Shown piece by piece: positions 48,060 through 59,364 of a stretch of 64,000 nt of DNA. The notes below the pieces were generated by a model. That model was not told where the DNA came from. It ran no database searches and worked only from the letters and a program-made list of their open reading frames with translations. Position 1 is the stretch's first letter. Every line of letters starts with the position of its first letter. The translations under genes were made by a program, and so were the position numbers. This stretch comes from Arachis hypogaea (taxonomy: Eukaryota > Streptophyta > Magnoliopsida > Fabales > Fabaceae): positions 124,473,484-124,537,483 of the forward strand of contig NC_092055.1 in assembly GCF_003086295.3 (NCBI RefSeq), in the 5' to 3' direction.

Positions 48060-50003
48060 ACTTGTGTTGTTCTCTTCTTTTCAGTGAGTTATCCTTTGTT
48101 CTGACCAAAGCTTCAAATTTGGTGTCCCCAAGGATCTTCAATTCAGTTTTCAATCCATGCCACCATTCCAACACCATCAGGTTGCACTCTCAGTTGAACT
48201 CTCACTCATTCCAACAATGCCGTCGCCTCTACCAAAAGAAATGATAACTTCCACTCTCCATTGGTAACTAACTAATTAACTATTTTCTTCACTCTTCATT
48301 CTTCACAACCTTCTCTTTAAGTTCTTCACCCTTGTTTGTTTGTTTGTTTCTATGTGTGCTTATGTATCTTGAATATGTTGAACAGTTGATTATTAGAGTA
48401 AATTTGGAAATTTGATACATTTGTAATTCAATAAATCTGGTAATAAATTGTATAATTGACTTATGAATATTCCAAAACTTACAAAGTGATAGATATTGTG
48501 AAACAAACAAAGTATCATCTAAATATATCTCAATAAGTTGAGAGTACAATACAGTAAGCTTGCTTTTTCAAGCAAATTGGTCACCTTAAAAGATTCAAAT
48601 TTCTATGCTAATAGTGTATCAAAGCTGATCTCTATGATATATATACAAAGCAAAAATTGTAATACAAGGTGGTGTCTTCCATCTTCTCTTTTTCTGCTTC
48701 ATATTCTGAAGTTAGCAATTGTGTGTGATCAAACTTAGATTGGCAAGAACGCAAGCAGGGTGACGGCCGATATCATGGGGATTGGACAAGCAACTATGAT
48801 GTATCATTGCAAGACCTGCAGTTACAGGATTTGATTGATGATAATGAGCAACACAAGGATGCACAACTATTCATCAAACTCAACATTCAAAAGGTGGTTC
48901 CAGAGTATTTCATTTTGATGTTTGAGTAGCAACTTAGATTCAAATTTGTTACTGACATGGTATTGAAATATGTTTACTTATGTGTTCATACATTGACCTA
49001 GAATTCATGCTCCAAAATTTTCAAATTTAGTCTGATTAGTCACTTGTCAATGCTTGTGCATGGTAATGCCAGCATGCAAGCTTTGGCTTATCAGTGGATG
49101 GAAGAGTTATGACATCATTCATTAGAAAGTGTGGCACCTGTATGTTCACAATGTGGCATTCTCTTTCTTTTTTCTTCTTTTTTTCCACTCAGATTATTAT
49201 GCATGGATCATTGTTGGTTGTTATATTTTTTTTGCAGTATCTTTGATATTTTGAATTTGATCTCTACCCTCTTCTCCTTCCTTTCTAGTATTTGAGAGAG
49301 TTATAATAGAGTTTAGAGATATAATATTAATGTACTTCTTCTTATAAACTTAAACTTTTGGAAGAAGTAGTTCATGACATGGTATCAAAACTTCTATGAT
49401 CTAAAGGTTTAGTCGTTTAAATCCATTGAGTTTCATCATCTTTGCGACTCCCTTTATGCATATAAATTTGAAAAGCTTGTTTTGGTTTTTCCTTCTTTGC
49501 AATTCCAAAACTTAGTAAAACTTTTCAAAAGAATATAAGATTTTATTGTCAACTTTAGGTATTATCTATGTTGTGACATACTATGCTTTGAATGGATACA
49601 GCTTTTACCACCATTATATATAAAGATTAAGAAGGATTGAAAACAATACATGTAAGTTCTTATTTTAGAAGCTTTAATTTCTTTTTTCACGTATTAATTT
49701 GCAGGATACTTGCTCTGAGTTGTGTCAGAAATCTGAGGGTACAATACTATGTAAGCACCTCCAATTTTCAAAAAGATAAGATTGAAAACTTAACAATGAG
49801 GCCACTGTTTATTGCTTTTCAAATTTTCTTACCTTTTTTATTGCTATCATACATACAAGAGGCACCAAGTAAAATATTCAACTAAAACTAATGAAAGTTT
49901 GTTTTGGTTTTTCAGTTTCAAGTGGACAAAGTCAGGCCTATGTTGATAAAAAGTGGTTCTCTAGATTACTGGAACTGAAGGAAAAAAAAAAAAAGAAAAC
50001 TCA
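48060..50003 (+). pseudogene. YCED/DUF177-like gene remnant (large rRNA subunit accumulation protein YCED homolog 2)
   Basis: Plant YCED homologs are plastid proteins needed for 23S rRNA accumulation. Visible exons: about 48100-48266 (transit-peptide-like, rich in S, R and Q; one extra A near 48240 breaks the frame), 48739-48893 (SLQDLQLQDLIDDNEQHKDA), 49073-49139 (ASFGLSVDGRVMTSFIRKC), 49705-49750 (DTCSELCQKSEGTI) and 49916-50003 (SQAYVDKKWFSRLLELKE). GT-AG signals flank them. The exon or exons that should follow the first two Cys residues, with the rest of the zinc-binding and VWVL part, are missing between 49140 and 49704. There is no start ATG: the repeat ending at 48015 abuts the first exon. 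Confidence 0.7.
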
Positions 50004-50039
50004 TGATTTATCCAGCATGGAAATTAGAAGTTCCTTGTA

Positions 50040-50400
50040 CATAATAATAGTCAATTTGCAAATAGATTGTATGTATAAGTAATGACTCATCAACAAAATA
50101 ATATCACACTTCAATTAAATTTTGCATATTCATACTTACAGAAGGTGAATATCATATTCTAAATCCTTACATTTAGCCATAAACATTTTACTCAGAGTCA
50201 TTATAGTGAGTCAGCATACTTGAGACCAAAATTAACTTCATATAATCCAAATTCTACATTTCAAATGGCACTCAAGTTTATGCTATATGAACTTTTATCC
50301 AAGGAGGAGATATTATTGGTTTGCTCTCTTCATATAAAAAATGTTAATAACTTCAAATTCTCAATCATTGTCACCACCACAAAAAAATATGTAAACAATT
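50040..50400. repeat. Downstream flank of DPH4 copy 2, duplicated at 32030-32400
   Basis: Non-coding sequence that matches the left copy with roughly 5% differences by eye. The duplicated block is therefore larger than the gene. Confidence 0.8.
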
Positions 50401-50937
50401 TCAATGTCCATCCATATTGATTACCAGACCAGTTTTTAGAGAACATAATCCGCAGGGAAGAATAAGTAATCCTAACAAAGAATCATTGTTCAATATAGAT
50501 ATTCTACTTTCATCCCTCAATAAGGAATACCCTATTTTATGCAATTCCAATGAGTCTATAGAGAAGTAATCTCCACATCTGCATTGATAAAACAGTTCCA
50601 ATGCTTCTCCGTCATCTTCAGCCATCATATCCTCTAAGCTTAAATCTTCTGCAACATCAACAGCCTAGACATCACGCCTTGAACTTCGAAGCTCATTATC
50701 ATAAAATAAACAAGAGCTTGAATCGCCAAGAACTTCCCACGCCTTTTGTACTTTGAGAAATCTATCTCCACTAGTTTGATTGCTGCCGGATGCATCAGAA
50801 GATTTCAATAGCTTATCAGGATGTAAGCTGAGTATGGCGGAGCAGTAACTAGCACAGATTTCTTCATAACTTGAATCTTCCTTGACGTTGAGAACCTCAT
50901 AATGCGTTTCATAAATGACATTCTTGTCTAGAAGCAT
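50401..50937 (-). pseudogene. DPH4-like J-domain/zinc-finger gene, copy 2, internal stop
   Basis: DPH4 (DNAJC24 type) proteins combine a J domain with a CSL-type zinc finger and help diphthamide synthesis on elongation factor 2. This single-exon copy starts at ATG 50937. The J domain has HPD at residues 39-41. TAG at 50665-50667 ends the frame after 90 residues. In the same frame the rest continues to TGA 50401, with the zinc ligands CRCG and CGLC. Only this codon separates the two halves; its context suggests a former Gln (CAG). The 90-residue J-domain peptide could still be made. The gene lies tail-to-tail with the YCED remnant. Confidence 0.8.
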
Positions 50938-51114
50938 TGTTACTTGTTAGACGTTAATTTTTACTCAAAAAGGCAAGGTTCTCTGCATTCAAGAGAGAAA
51001 CATCACCAACAAGGAAAATGACATATTATTATCATTATCATGTATAAAAAACTACTGTAATTACAATACGACTGCTCAAACCATATCAAATGAATTCTTT
51101 GGTTTGGAATTCTT

Positions 51115-51865
51115 TCTTATGCATCATTTCCGACTTCCCTGAACTTCAAAACATGTATTCGATCAACCTGAATTCCTGGCATTCCAAATGCTGGTCTGTT
51201 CTTCCATTCCTGAGGAATTGAAGTTGCCGATGTGACATCCAAATTCCAAATAGCCCATAAATTATTTTCAATAACAAAAACAATTGGCGATTTCCATGAA
51301 GCTTCCATGTTAAGGCATTTTTAGAACTGTCCATTATTACAAGTTCTAGCTTCGACAAACACTAATGTCACATGAGCAGAATCTGCCTATTTCAGCCACT
51401 AGCCAACTACCACTATACTTACAGGAGAATGCTGCACGGCTTCTCCAGGAGTCCAGTACCCACGGGAACACATTCACTGATGCAAGTAGGCCCAACAATC
51501 AAATTACGCTAGTCAAGAAGACAAGAACATCTGCCTTGAGCCACATTGTCCTCTGCAGCATCTTGTAGCATTTCCAAAGTGCTCACTCCTCATGTTGCAT
51601 GTTGGGGCACCCTTACTGAGGACAGCTTGTCCTAAGACGTCCAAATGTCTCCCTCTCATGAATCTGAAATTGCCTTTGCTGAGCTGAAGGCCATAAATCT
51701 GAAATTGCCTTTGTTGAGATGAAGGCCATCAAGCTGACTACATTTTGTTCTGGTTCATGCATCTTTGCAATTAAATAATAAGCGTGTCTGCACTCCACAG
51801 ATAGAGTTTAAACCCATTTTCAACTAAAAATGAAGCTGGTCCAACATGGGGGACAAAAACCTGCA
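51115..51865. repeat. Downstream flank of PPR copy 4, shared with the three tandem units
   Basis: It matches 35757-36500, 39490-40230 and 44455-45120. The match starts at TCTTATGCATCAT, so the minisatellite and adjoining 300 bp of the tandem units are absent here. A short internal duplication (CTGAAATTGCCTTTG) occurs near 51662-51715. Confidence 0.8.
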
Positions 51866-53245
51866 TTAAGATGCTCTTGGATTGGCTCGTATCTTCCTAA
51901 TTAAGTAGTTCTCCAAACCAATGCCAGCATCCACTATTCTAGTATGACCTGTTATTTCAATCTTGAGAACTTGCTCCAAAACATCTCTGCACCTCACACC
52001 ATCGTCCACATCACATATTAAAGGTATTATGATCGCCCAGGTATCCATATGAGAAGCTTCCCCATGCTCAAGCGATTTGGTTAGAACTCCACAAGCTTCC
52101 TTAATCTTACCAACATTGCAGAAACCCTTTACTAGGCCATGAATAACAGCAAAATGCGGAGAAAAACCTTTAGACAGCATCTCCTTCATATAGTTATTTG
52201 CCTCATCAAGCATTCCTTTGTCACATAACCCACCAACCAAAGTTCGATATGACACAACATTAGGCAAGCACCCATTGTTCTACATATCAATAATAACTTT
52301 ACAAGCATCATGGGCGCGCCCTTCCCTGCAGAACCCCAATATAACAGTATTATAATGAACTATGTCAGGATTGCACCCTTTGATCTTCATCCTACAAAGA
52401 AGCTTGTAAGCTTCTCTAAGCTTCTTCTTCCTACACAAACTGTTCAACAAAGTGGTGTAAGTCAAAGAATCAGGAACAAACCCTTTGTTCAACATATCCT
52501 CAAACAAATCCATAGCTCCATTCACTTGACTCTTCCTACACATCGCTTGCATCAGAATCCGGTAACACTCGATATCAGGAACAATATCTCTCTTAAACAT
52601 TTTGTTGAATAGGTGGTAGGCAATGCTTACATCTCCATTCAAACAGAAAGCCCGCATGAGAATATTGTAGGAGTGAGTATTGGGTGACACACCGTGCCTA
52701 TGAGCATCCCTGAAGAGATCGAATGCAGGTCGAACAAAGTTGCGGTGGGATACAAGAATTGCAAGAATGCGGTTGAGGTGTTTGGGCAAAGGTTTGAAAC
52801 CGTATTGAAGCATAGTGTAGAAGGTTTTGAGGGTCTTATCGGGTAAATCAGCTTCGCCATAGACTCTGATCAAGTAGGAGAACAGGGTAGGAGTGATTGG
52901 GTAGGATTCGGATTTGAGGCGGCGAACAAGGTCATCGACAAGGGAGAATTGCCTTGAGCGGCCCAATTTGAGGATGAGAATGAGGTAGGTAGAGTAAGAA
53001 TGGCGAAAGTTGGGATGGCGAGAGGCGCATTCGAAGATTTCTTTGGCAAGAAGAGGGTCCGATTGGGAAGCTATGAGCTTTTGGACTCTAGATGGAGACT
53101 CAAATGGGAAATTGGAGCGAGAAGAATAGAAAGATTGTTGGTTTGGGTTTTTTGAAAAATTGAAGGAGATGATGCGGTGAGAAGACAGGGTGACTAGGGT
53201 TTTGGGGGAGCGGAGAAATGATCTGTGCAGACTCGGTGAGGTCAT
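51866..53245 (-). pseudogene. P-class PPR protein gene, copy 4, single internal stop
   Basis: This is the best-preserved copy. It runs 459 codons from ATG 53245 (context GCCATGA) to a stop at 51866, interrupted only by TAG at 52280-52282, where copy 1 has CAG (DMQNNGCLPN). The N-terminus (MTSPSLHRSFLRSPKTLVTL) is rich in S, R and L and lacks acids, as in a mitochondrial presequence. About nine to ten PPR repeats follow, without E or DYW domains, so the P class. Family function is binding of organellar RNA; the target is unknown. With one readthrough or sequencing correction the gene would be complete, so its status depends on that base. Confidence 0.85.
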
Positions 53246-53875
53246 GGCGGTGGCTCAAGAAGGTGAGCTGGCGAGGGCAGGTCAATGCTAATTGTGGATT
53301 CGTGGTTAGTGTCCTTTGTTTCTGTTGAGGAGATATGGATATTGTGGGTGTTCGCAGCGCCGTTTGGTTTGGTTTTTAGGAAAAAAAAATCCGATCCAAT
53401 TGTAAAAAAATTAATTGGTTTGGTTTTGTTTGGTTTGATTTTTTTAGGCCAACCAAACTGAATTGAAATTGATTGATTTGATTCGATTTTTCGATTTTTC
53501 ACCAAGACCTTCATCAACTCCACCTTCTGTTCAAGAATGCTGTCACTTTACTATTATCAAACTGCAGAAATATCACAAAAAAATAAAATAAGAACAGAGA
53601 ACACTAAACTAAAATTAGAACTGCACAAATTAAAATTAGAACAACACTAAAATTAAAACAGCATAATTTGAAATCTCAAACCACAAATTAAAATTAAATA
53701 ATTGAAAAATAGCGACCACAAAAGTTAAGTTAAACGAGAGAACGTAAATAGGGTCGAAATAGTGTTTCTTTGACCTTGTTTAATAGAAGACTTTAACATT
53801 CAACAAAGCATGATTTGCTTTGATTAGTGTCACTAACAAATAACAACGTACTAACACAATCACAATTAAAAACAT

Positions 53876-54220
53876 AGTTATCAAATCCAAACCAACAATC
53901 AATCCAGTTAGAGTGCTTGGTTAATGGGTTACTGATTCAACCGTTAGATAACTAGTTAAGCCAGCCATAATTAAATAATTATATATGATTTTATCTTTTT
54001 TCTCATAATAAGTTATTTTTATTTTATTGCTTTTAAAATTGAATACCACTGAACTACTTTAGATGTCTCCCTGATCAACAAAGTATAAACTAAAGAGTGC
54101 ATATAAATGTTAACAAGATTTTTAAATCAATATTTTAGAGCCAGACAAAAAATACAACAGAGATCAGTTCATGAGACAACACAAAACTCCAATGCACATT
54201 TCAAGTATTTATTACTAAAA
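53876..54220 (+). mobile_element. Repeat fragment with CATAGTTATCAAATCC end
   Basis: Its first 110 bp resemble the reverse complement of the right end of the repeat at 5636-15347 (CATAGTTATCAGAAACC). No opposite end is clear. The next repeat starts at 54222 and may be inserted in it. Confidence 0.4.
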
Positions 54221-54221
54221 G

Positions 54222-55250
54222 GTTGTGAGAATCGAATCGGTCAAGTGACAGATTCAATGATTCAATAGTACAACCGAGATCGAACCATAGTTGAATCGAT
54301 TTAATTAAATATACAATCAAATTATTAAAAATTTAATATATAATTTCAAATGTCCAAATTCTATTATGTCTAAACTAATAAAATTTAAAATTTTGTAATT
54401 TGACATAATAACTTATACGTATTTTATCATTAAAAATTCACAAAATAAAACATTTCTAAATAATTTCTAAGTTCTAATTAACTAATTAAGTAATCAGCAA
54501 CAATACTTATCAATCAACAACAAAAATTTAGAATAAAAAAAATTTCAACGATAAAAAATATAAACTTACACAAAAACTCAAAACATCAGCAACTAAACTC
54601 ACAACAAATTTCAACAGACTTCTAATAAGTATTCAACAAAAAAAACTGAGAATCCAAAAACAGAAAACTCAGCCTCCAAAGCCAGAAAATCAGAAAAATT
54701 AAGCAAAAAATCCAAACCAAGCATCCAAACTAAATTCAGAATAACATTAGTAACAACTCCAATTCAGAATACAAAATTAACAACAACCATTCAAATCAAC
54801 CATCAACCCCAATTCAGAAAATTAGCAACGACAAAAATTGAAGCGTGCTTACCGGCGACAAAGGAGGAAGGAAAGTGAGCTCGGACAGAGAGAGAGAGGG
54901 CTTGATGACAAGGACAGAGAAGACGAGTTCAGGGCCGACGACGGAGACTGGCTTGATGACGACGATGGAAACTGCGACGCCAACAACTCCGAGCAGACCT
55001 TCTGGCGACGTCGAGGAGAAGAGGATCCAGGAGGCGAGGGCCGATCAGACCTTCGAGAGGCGACGACGTCGACCGCTGTCTGTCACCGCCGGCGGCGAAA
55101 GTGGTGGCGTTCTGATAGGGTTTAGCATGGGCAGGTGAATTGTGAGAGAGAGATAAGGGGGGCTTTCGTTGGTGAATTGTGACTTGCGAGAGAGAGAAGG
55201 CGTGTTCTGCTTTTGTTTTTTAGTAATTCAAAAAATCGAAAATAAAAGTG
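54222..55250 (-). mobile_element. Non-autonomous repeat with exon-like core (right copy, more complete)
   Basis: It begins AAGGTTGTGAGAATCGAATC, matching the inverted right end of the 46060-48015 repeat. AT-rich DNA follows, then the GC-rich core (54850-55200) with GCCG|GTAAGCAC on the minus strand at about 54850. From 54873 rightward the left-block copy (21208) also exists. The far end is not clear. Confidence 0.5.
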
Positions 55251-57140
55251 TGTTTGAAATACCTTTGAATAGAATTCTCAAACAAAAGAATTTTTTAGTT
55301 TGGAATACAATAAGCCGAAAACTCAGGTGAAGTTGACTATATCTGAGAATTTTTAGATAAAAATTTAGTCAAATCAATTAAATTATTTAACGGCTCTTAT
55401 ATATCAACTATACCTAAATTTTCACCATGCAATAAAGGTGTTATTTTCAATTTTTACGATAATTTTAGTTTTCACGTATTCAAAGTAAATCAGACAAAAA
55501 AAATTGATTTGCAATTCTAGCATTATTAAAGATTGAAATATTAAAATTATTCTTAATAAATAAATATAGATAAATAAAAAATTACACAAACAAAATAATA
55601 AAAAACCATTTCATTTATCAAATAATTATTTTAATTATGAATTTAAATTTAAAATAAAATTAAAATTTATTTTTAAAAAAATAGAATTATTTTTTTACTT
55701 TAATACTTTTCAAACACGAGGAATTGATTGGTTCAATCGGTTTGATAGATTTTTTTACCAATCTTTTTTTTGTCAGGTGATTTTTTTTGTCTCACAAGAG
55801 ACCCATTCACACTTTTTAATTTTAACATGAAGATTAGAATGGAATAGAACTCCGTTATGGAGACGTGTGGTGTCAGTGATGGAGTAATCGGATGGTGCAA
55901 GTTGGAGATAACTTATCGGACGGTCCAATTTTCTGGTGACAAAACAGACAATTCGAATTGTTTCTCTCCAGCCACATGTCGCATGCGCGTTGCTTCCCAC
56001 AAAAAGGTGCCCCTTTAACCCAACACACTCACTTTACTACATTTACACCCACCTTCCGAGTCACTTTCACCTTCATCTTCACCCAATAGCCATTCTCTCT
56101 TCTTCTTCCTCCTTGAACAAGTTCTGCTTCATCTACTTCATTGAAAAAAAAAATAAAATGCCAAAGAAACAAAAATCTAGAGATGTTGATCGTCCTAAAC
56201 TTCATGTTATAAAATATCTCAGCCATTCTGATTATATAAGTTTATTTATTAAATTTTTTTATATTTCAAAATTATAATTATTATTCTTAGAAATTTAATT
56301 ATAATTGTTGTTGTTAGAAGCTGAACTGAAGAATATATATGTGACAGAATTATTATTATTATTGATAAAAATTTAGGAATATATGTTTAAATAATAGTTA
56401 GAAATACGTATGTTTAAATGTAGTTAATTCTTGTTTAGAATTTTTTGTAATAATTTTAGAAATTATAATTAATTAGTTAACTGTTATAATTAATTTTAGA
56501 AATTTAGAAATATATGTTTAAATAATAGTTAGAAATATGTATGTTTAAATGTAGTTAATGCTTGTTTAGAATTTTTTCTAATATAATAGATTAGTAATAA
56601 AAAATACTTGTTTATAATTTTTTGTAGTAATTTTAGAAATTATAATTAATTAGTTAACTATTATAATTAATTTTAGAAATTATAATTTTATAAATTATAG
56701 TAATTTTTCGTAACAATAAATAAACTAAATCGGTATATAATTTTTTTGGAATAATGTTGATAACTTCGATTAATAATTAAGATTTGTAAAATATAATATA
56801 TTTGCTTTTTTGGTAATAATTATTTTTTTATTGTTAACTTTTTAATTGACATAAATATGTTATTATAGTTGAGGTTTTAATATTATTACAGTGGAATATT
56901 ATTAGTTAGATAAAAATTGGAAGTATCTATTAGTTATTATTATTTGTAGTAAGTTAGCAATAATCTCTAAGATTATTAATTAAATTTAGAAGTTAAAATA
57001 TTATTACTTAATAAATTTGATTCAGTAAAATTATTTGTTTTAATTAGATTTAGTAAAATTATCTATGATAGTTGTGGAATTTTAATTAATATTTCTTGTT
57101 TAGTTAATTGTGAAATTTTTTCAATAATGATAGTTAATTA

Positions 57141-58152
57141 AGAGTAATTCTTCACATACAAGTGATTTTCCATACAAGTCATACAAGTCATTTATATTCA
57201 CGCCGTTTCACGTTTTTTTTTGTGTCTCTTTTTCTTCTTCTTCTTTCTCCGTGCTTCCTCTTCCTCTTCCTCTTCTTCTTCCTCTTCCTCTTCTTCTTCT
57301 TCTTCTTCTTCTTTCTCTGTGTCTCTTTTTCTTCTCTTCCTCCCTCTTTTTTTATTGAAATTTTTTCTCCTCTTTTCGTTTTCTCTTTCTCCTTCATCAA
57401 AATCACCAGAAAAAACGAAGAAACATTATTCAAAGTACGTTTCTTGCCTTCTCTTTCTCCTTCTTCTTCTTCTTGCTACACGTTCTTCTTCCTCTTCCTG
57501 TTCTTCTTCATTTACGTATTTTCTCTTTGTTTTCTTTCTTCGTTATTCTCGGTTTCCATTGTTTTTTGACATCAAGCTCTGAAATCGTTTTTGAAGAAGA
57601 AGAAGCAGCAGCAGATGAGGAGGAAAAAGAAAGAGAGTTCTGAATTATGCATAAGGTGTATTTCTTAAATTCTTTGGGTGTATTTCTATAATTCTTTGGG
57701 TGTATTGATTTCAAGAAGAAATATACTGTCTCTCCCTATATTGGGTGTATTTCTTAAATCCTTTGGGTGTATTTCTGTAATCGTTTGGTTTATTTATGTA
57801 ACTGTTTGGGTGTATTTCTGTAATCCTTTGGATGTATTTCTATAATCGTTTGGGTGTATTTTTGTAATCGTTCGGGTGTATTTCTGAAGTTCCATCATCT
57901 TCAAAACAATTTCAAAGCTTGATTTCAGAAATCACGAAAATCGAAAAAAACAGAAGGAGATCGAAGGCAAAGAGAGAACGCTTTTCCATACAAATCATAT
58001 AAGTCATTTATATTCACGCTTCTGCTTCTTCTTCTGTAACGCGCGTGTTAGGCCCACTGTAACGCGCGTTTCTTCTTCTTCTGTAACGCGCGTGTTAGGC
58101 CAAACTTGTAAGACTTGTAAACAAAAATGACTTGTATGTGTAGCACTCCTCT
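57141..58152. mobile_element. 1.0-kb non-autonomous TIR element, right block only
   Basis: Its ends are imperfect inverted repeats: AGAGTAATTCTTCACATACA at the left, and AGAGGAGTGCTACACATACA as the reverse complement of the right. The empty site is visible in the left block near 23400, so this is an insertion. Inside are a CT-rich stretch with long but meaningless open frames, a GGGTGTATTT tandem repeat, and copies of TAACGCGCGTGTTAGGCC near the right end. The target duplication is ambiguous in AT-rich sequence (TTA at most). No transposase is present. Confidence 0.75.
57655..57890. repeat. Tandem repeat, core GGGTGTATTTCTGTAAT
   Basis: About nine degenerate units of roughly 22-25 bp, often joined by CGTTT or CCTTT, inside the 1.0-kb TIR element. 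Confidence 0.85.
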
Positions 58153-58789
58153 AATTTAATTGATAGGTTAACACAGTAATTACTAAATTTAGTAATTAAC
58201 AAAAAATTTAGCATGAGATTAATAAATTAGTTGCTATAGTTAGAAAATTATTATATTTTAGTAGTAAATTAGTAATTGTTAATGATTTGACCAATAATTT
58301 GTTATGTTTTTGTAGAGTTTATGGATGTTGACATGTTATCACCATGTCCCTTCGGATCGGTACAATGATAGGGTAGAGGAGCATTTACGATCTATTGGTT
58401 TTTATCATGTGTCCAAGATTGGAGTAGTCCAATGTCAGAAAACACTGGTAAATGCTCTAGTTGAAAGGTGGCACCCAGACACACATACCTTTTACCTTCC
58501 GGTTGGTGAATGTACTGTGACGCTGGAAGACGTGGCTATAATTTTTGGTCTTCCGACGAATGGTCTTCCAGTCACAGGGATGACTCTAAGTAGTTTTGAA
58601 GTCTTAGAGGCGGAGTGTTTGCACCAATTTGGGGTTGCACTGAGAAAGTCGGACTGTAGAGGAAGCTGCATAAAACTGACGTGGCTTCGAGATTTAAAAG
58701 AACGTTTACAGTTGACTGATGAAAACAGTATACTGAGGTACGTGAAGTGCCACATTATGTTGTTGATCGGTACGATCTTGTTTGGAAAC

Positions 58790-59364
58790 TCCGGAGCATA
58801 CATGGCTTCCAAATCCAAAACTCACATGAAAGATGACTCCTCAAACGGCACTTCGTTTGCGAGTGCATTTGCCACGTCTGTCACATTTGGAGCCATAGTG
58901 CCGTCACCTTGATCTTCATCTCCGTTTGGACTAACAACTTTGTAATTGCTTTCGAACTCTTCCTCACTGTCACTATTGTAATCTTCCCGTACAATATTTC
59001 GGTCGGCCTCAGATTGTTCAAATTCAATGTACAACTCGATGAACGAGATTTGAGCACGACTTTCAATATACATTGAAAACATCTCTTGCATACTCGCTTC
59101 GTCCGTTATATATTTAGTTTGAAATTGAACGAATTCACCAAATACTGGTATGTGATATCTATATAAAATACATGATATTTTTCTTGACATCTCAGAATCT
59201 ATTTTCTCACAAATCATACCTTTGAGCTCTTCAAATGAGATTGTGAAAGGAATAACAACATCTAACGGATCTTCACAAATAAATTTTACTCCTTCAGATG
59301 TTTGTAATAAAATCTGACCAAAATAATACACTTTTAAAAGAACTCTATCATCCATTTCTTTCAC
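58790..59364 (-). pseudogene. Mutator-like transposase N-terminal fragment, right copy
   Basis: It starts MKEMDDRVLLKVYYFGQIL at 59364. The N-terminal domain and acidic linker (DYNSDSEEEFESNY) are intact to EESSFM. A TGA at 58822 follows, then VLDLEAMYAPEFPN in the same frame up to the junction with the antisense mobile-domain gene at about 58795. The DNA-binding, DDE and SWIM regions are absent. Confidence 0.75.

Larger units (their letters stand above)
56158..58800 (+). pseudogene. Plant mobile domain (MAIN-like) gene, right copy, 3'-truncated
   Basis: The plant mobile domain is found in MAIN-type nuclear proteins and in transposon-borne relatives, often annotated as phosphatase 7 long-form homologs. 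The first part starts at 56158 (MPKKQKSRDVDRPKLHVIK). The second part (58318-58800) reads VPSDRYNDRVEEHLRSIGFY, NALVERWHPDTHTFYLPVGE and CTVTLEDVAIIFGLPTNGLP, a good match to the N-terminal half of the domain. At about 58795, after LLIGTILFGN, the sequence switches to the antisense of a Mutator-like transposase. The AT-rich spacer between the parts lacks a clean splice pair and contains the 57141-58152 insertion. Transposon-derived and broken. Confidence 0.75.

Noticed and set aside
57162..57582. Two overlapping Phe/Ser-rich frames of 120-135 codons
   Set aside because: They are read from a (TTC)n-type tract inside a non-autonomous element and are pure low complexity.
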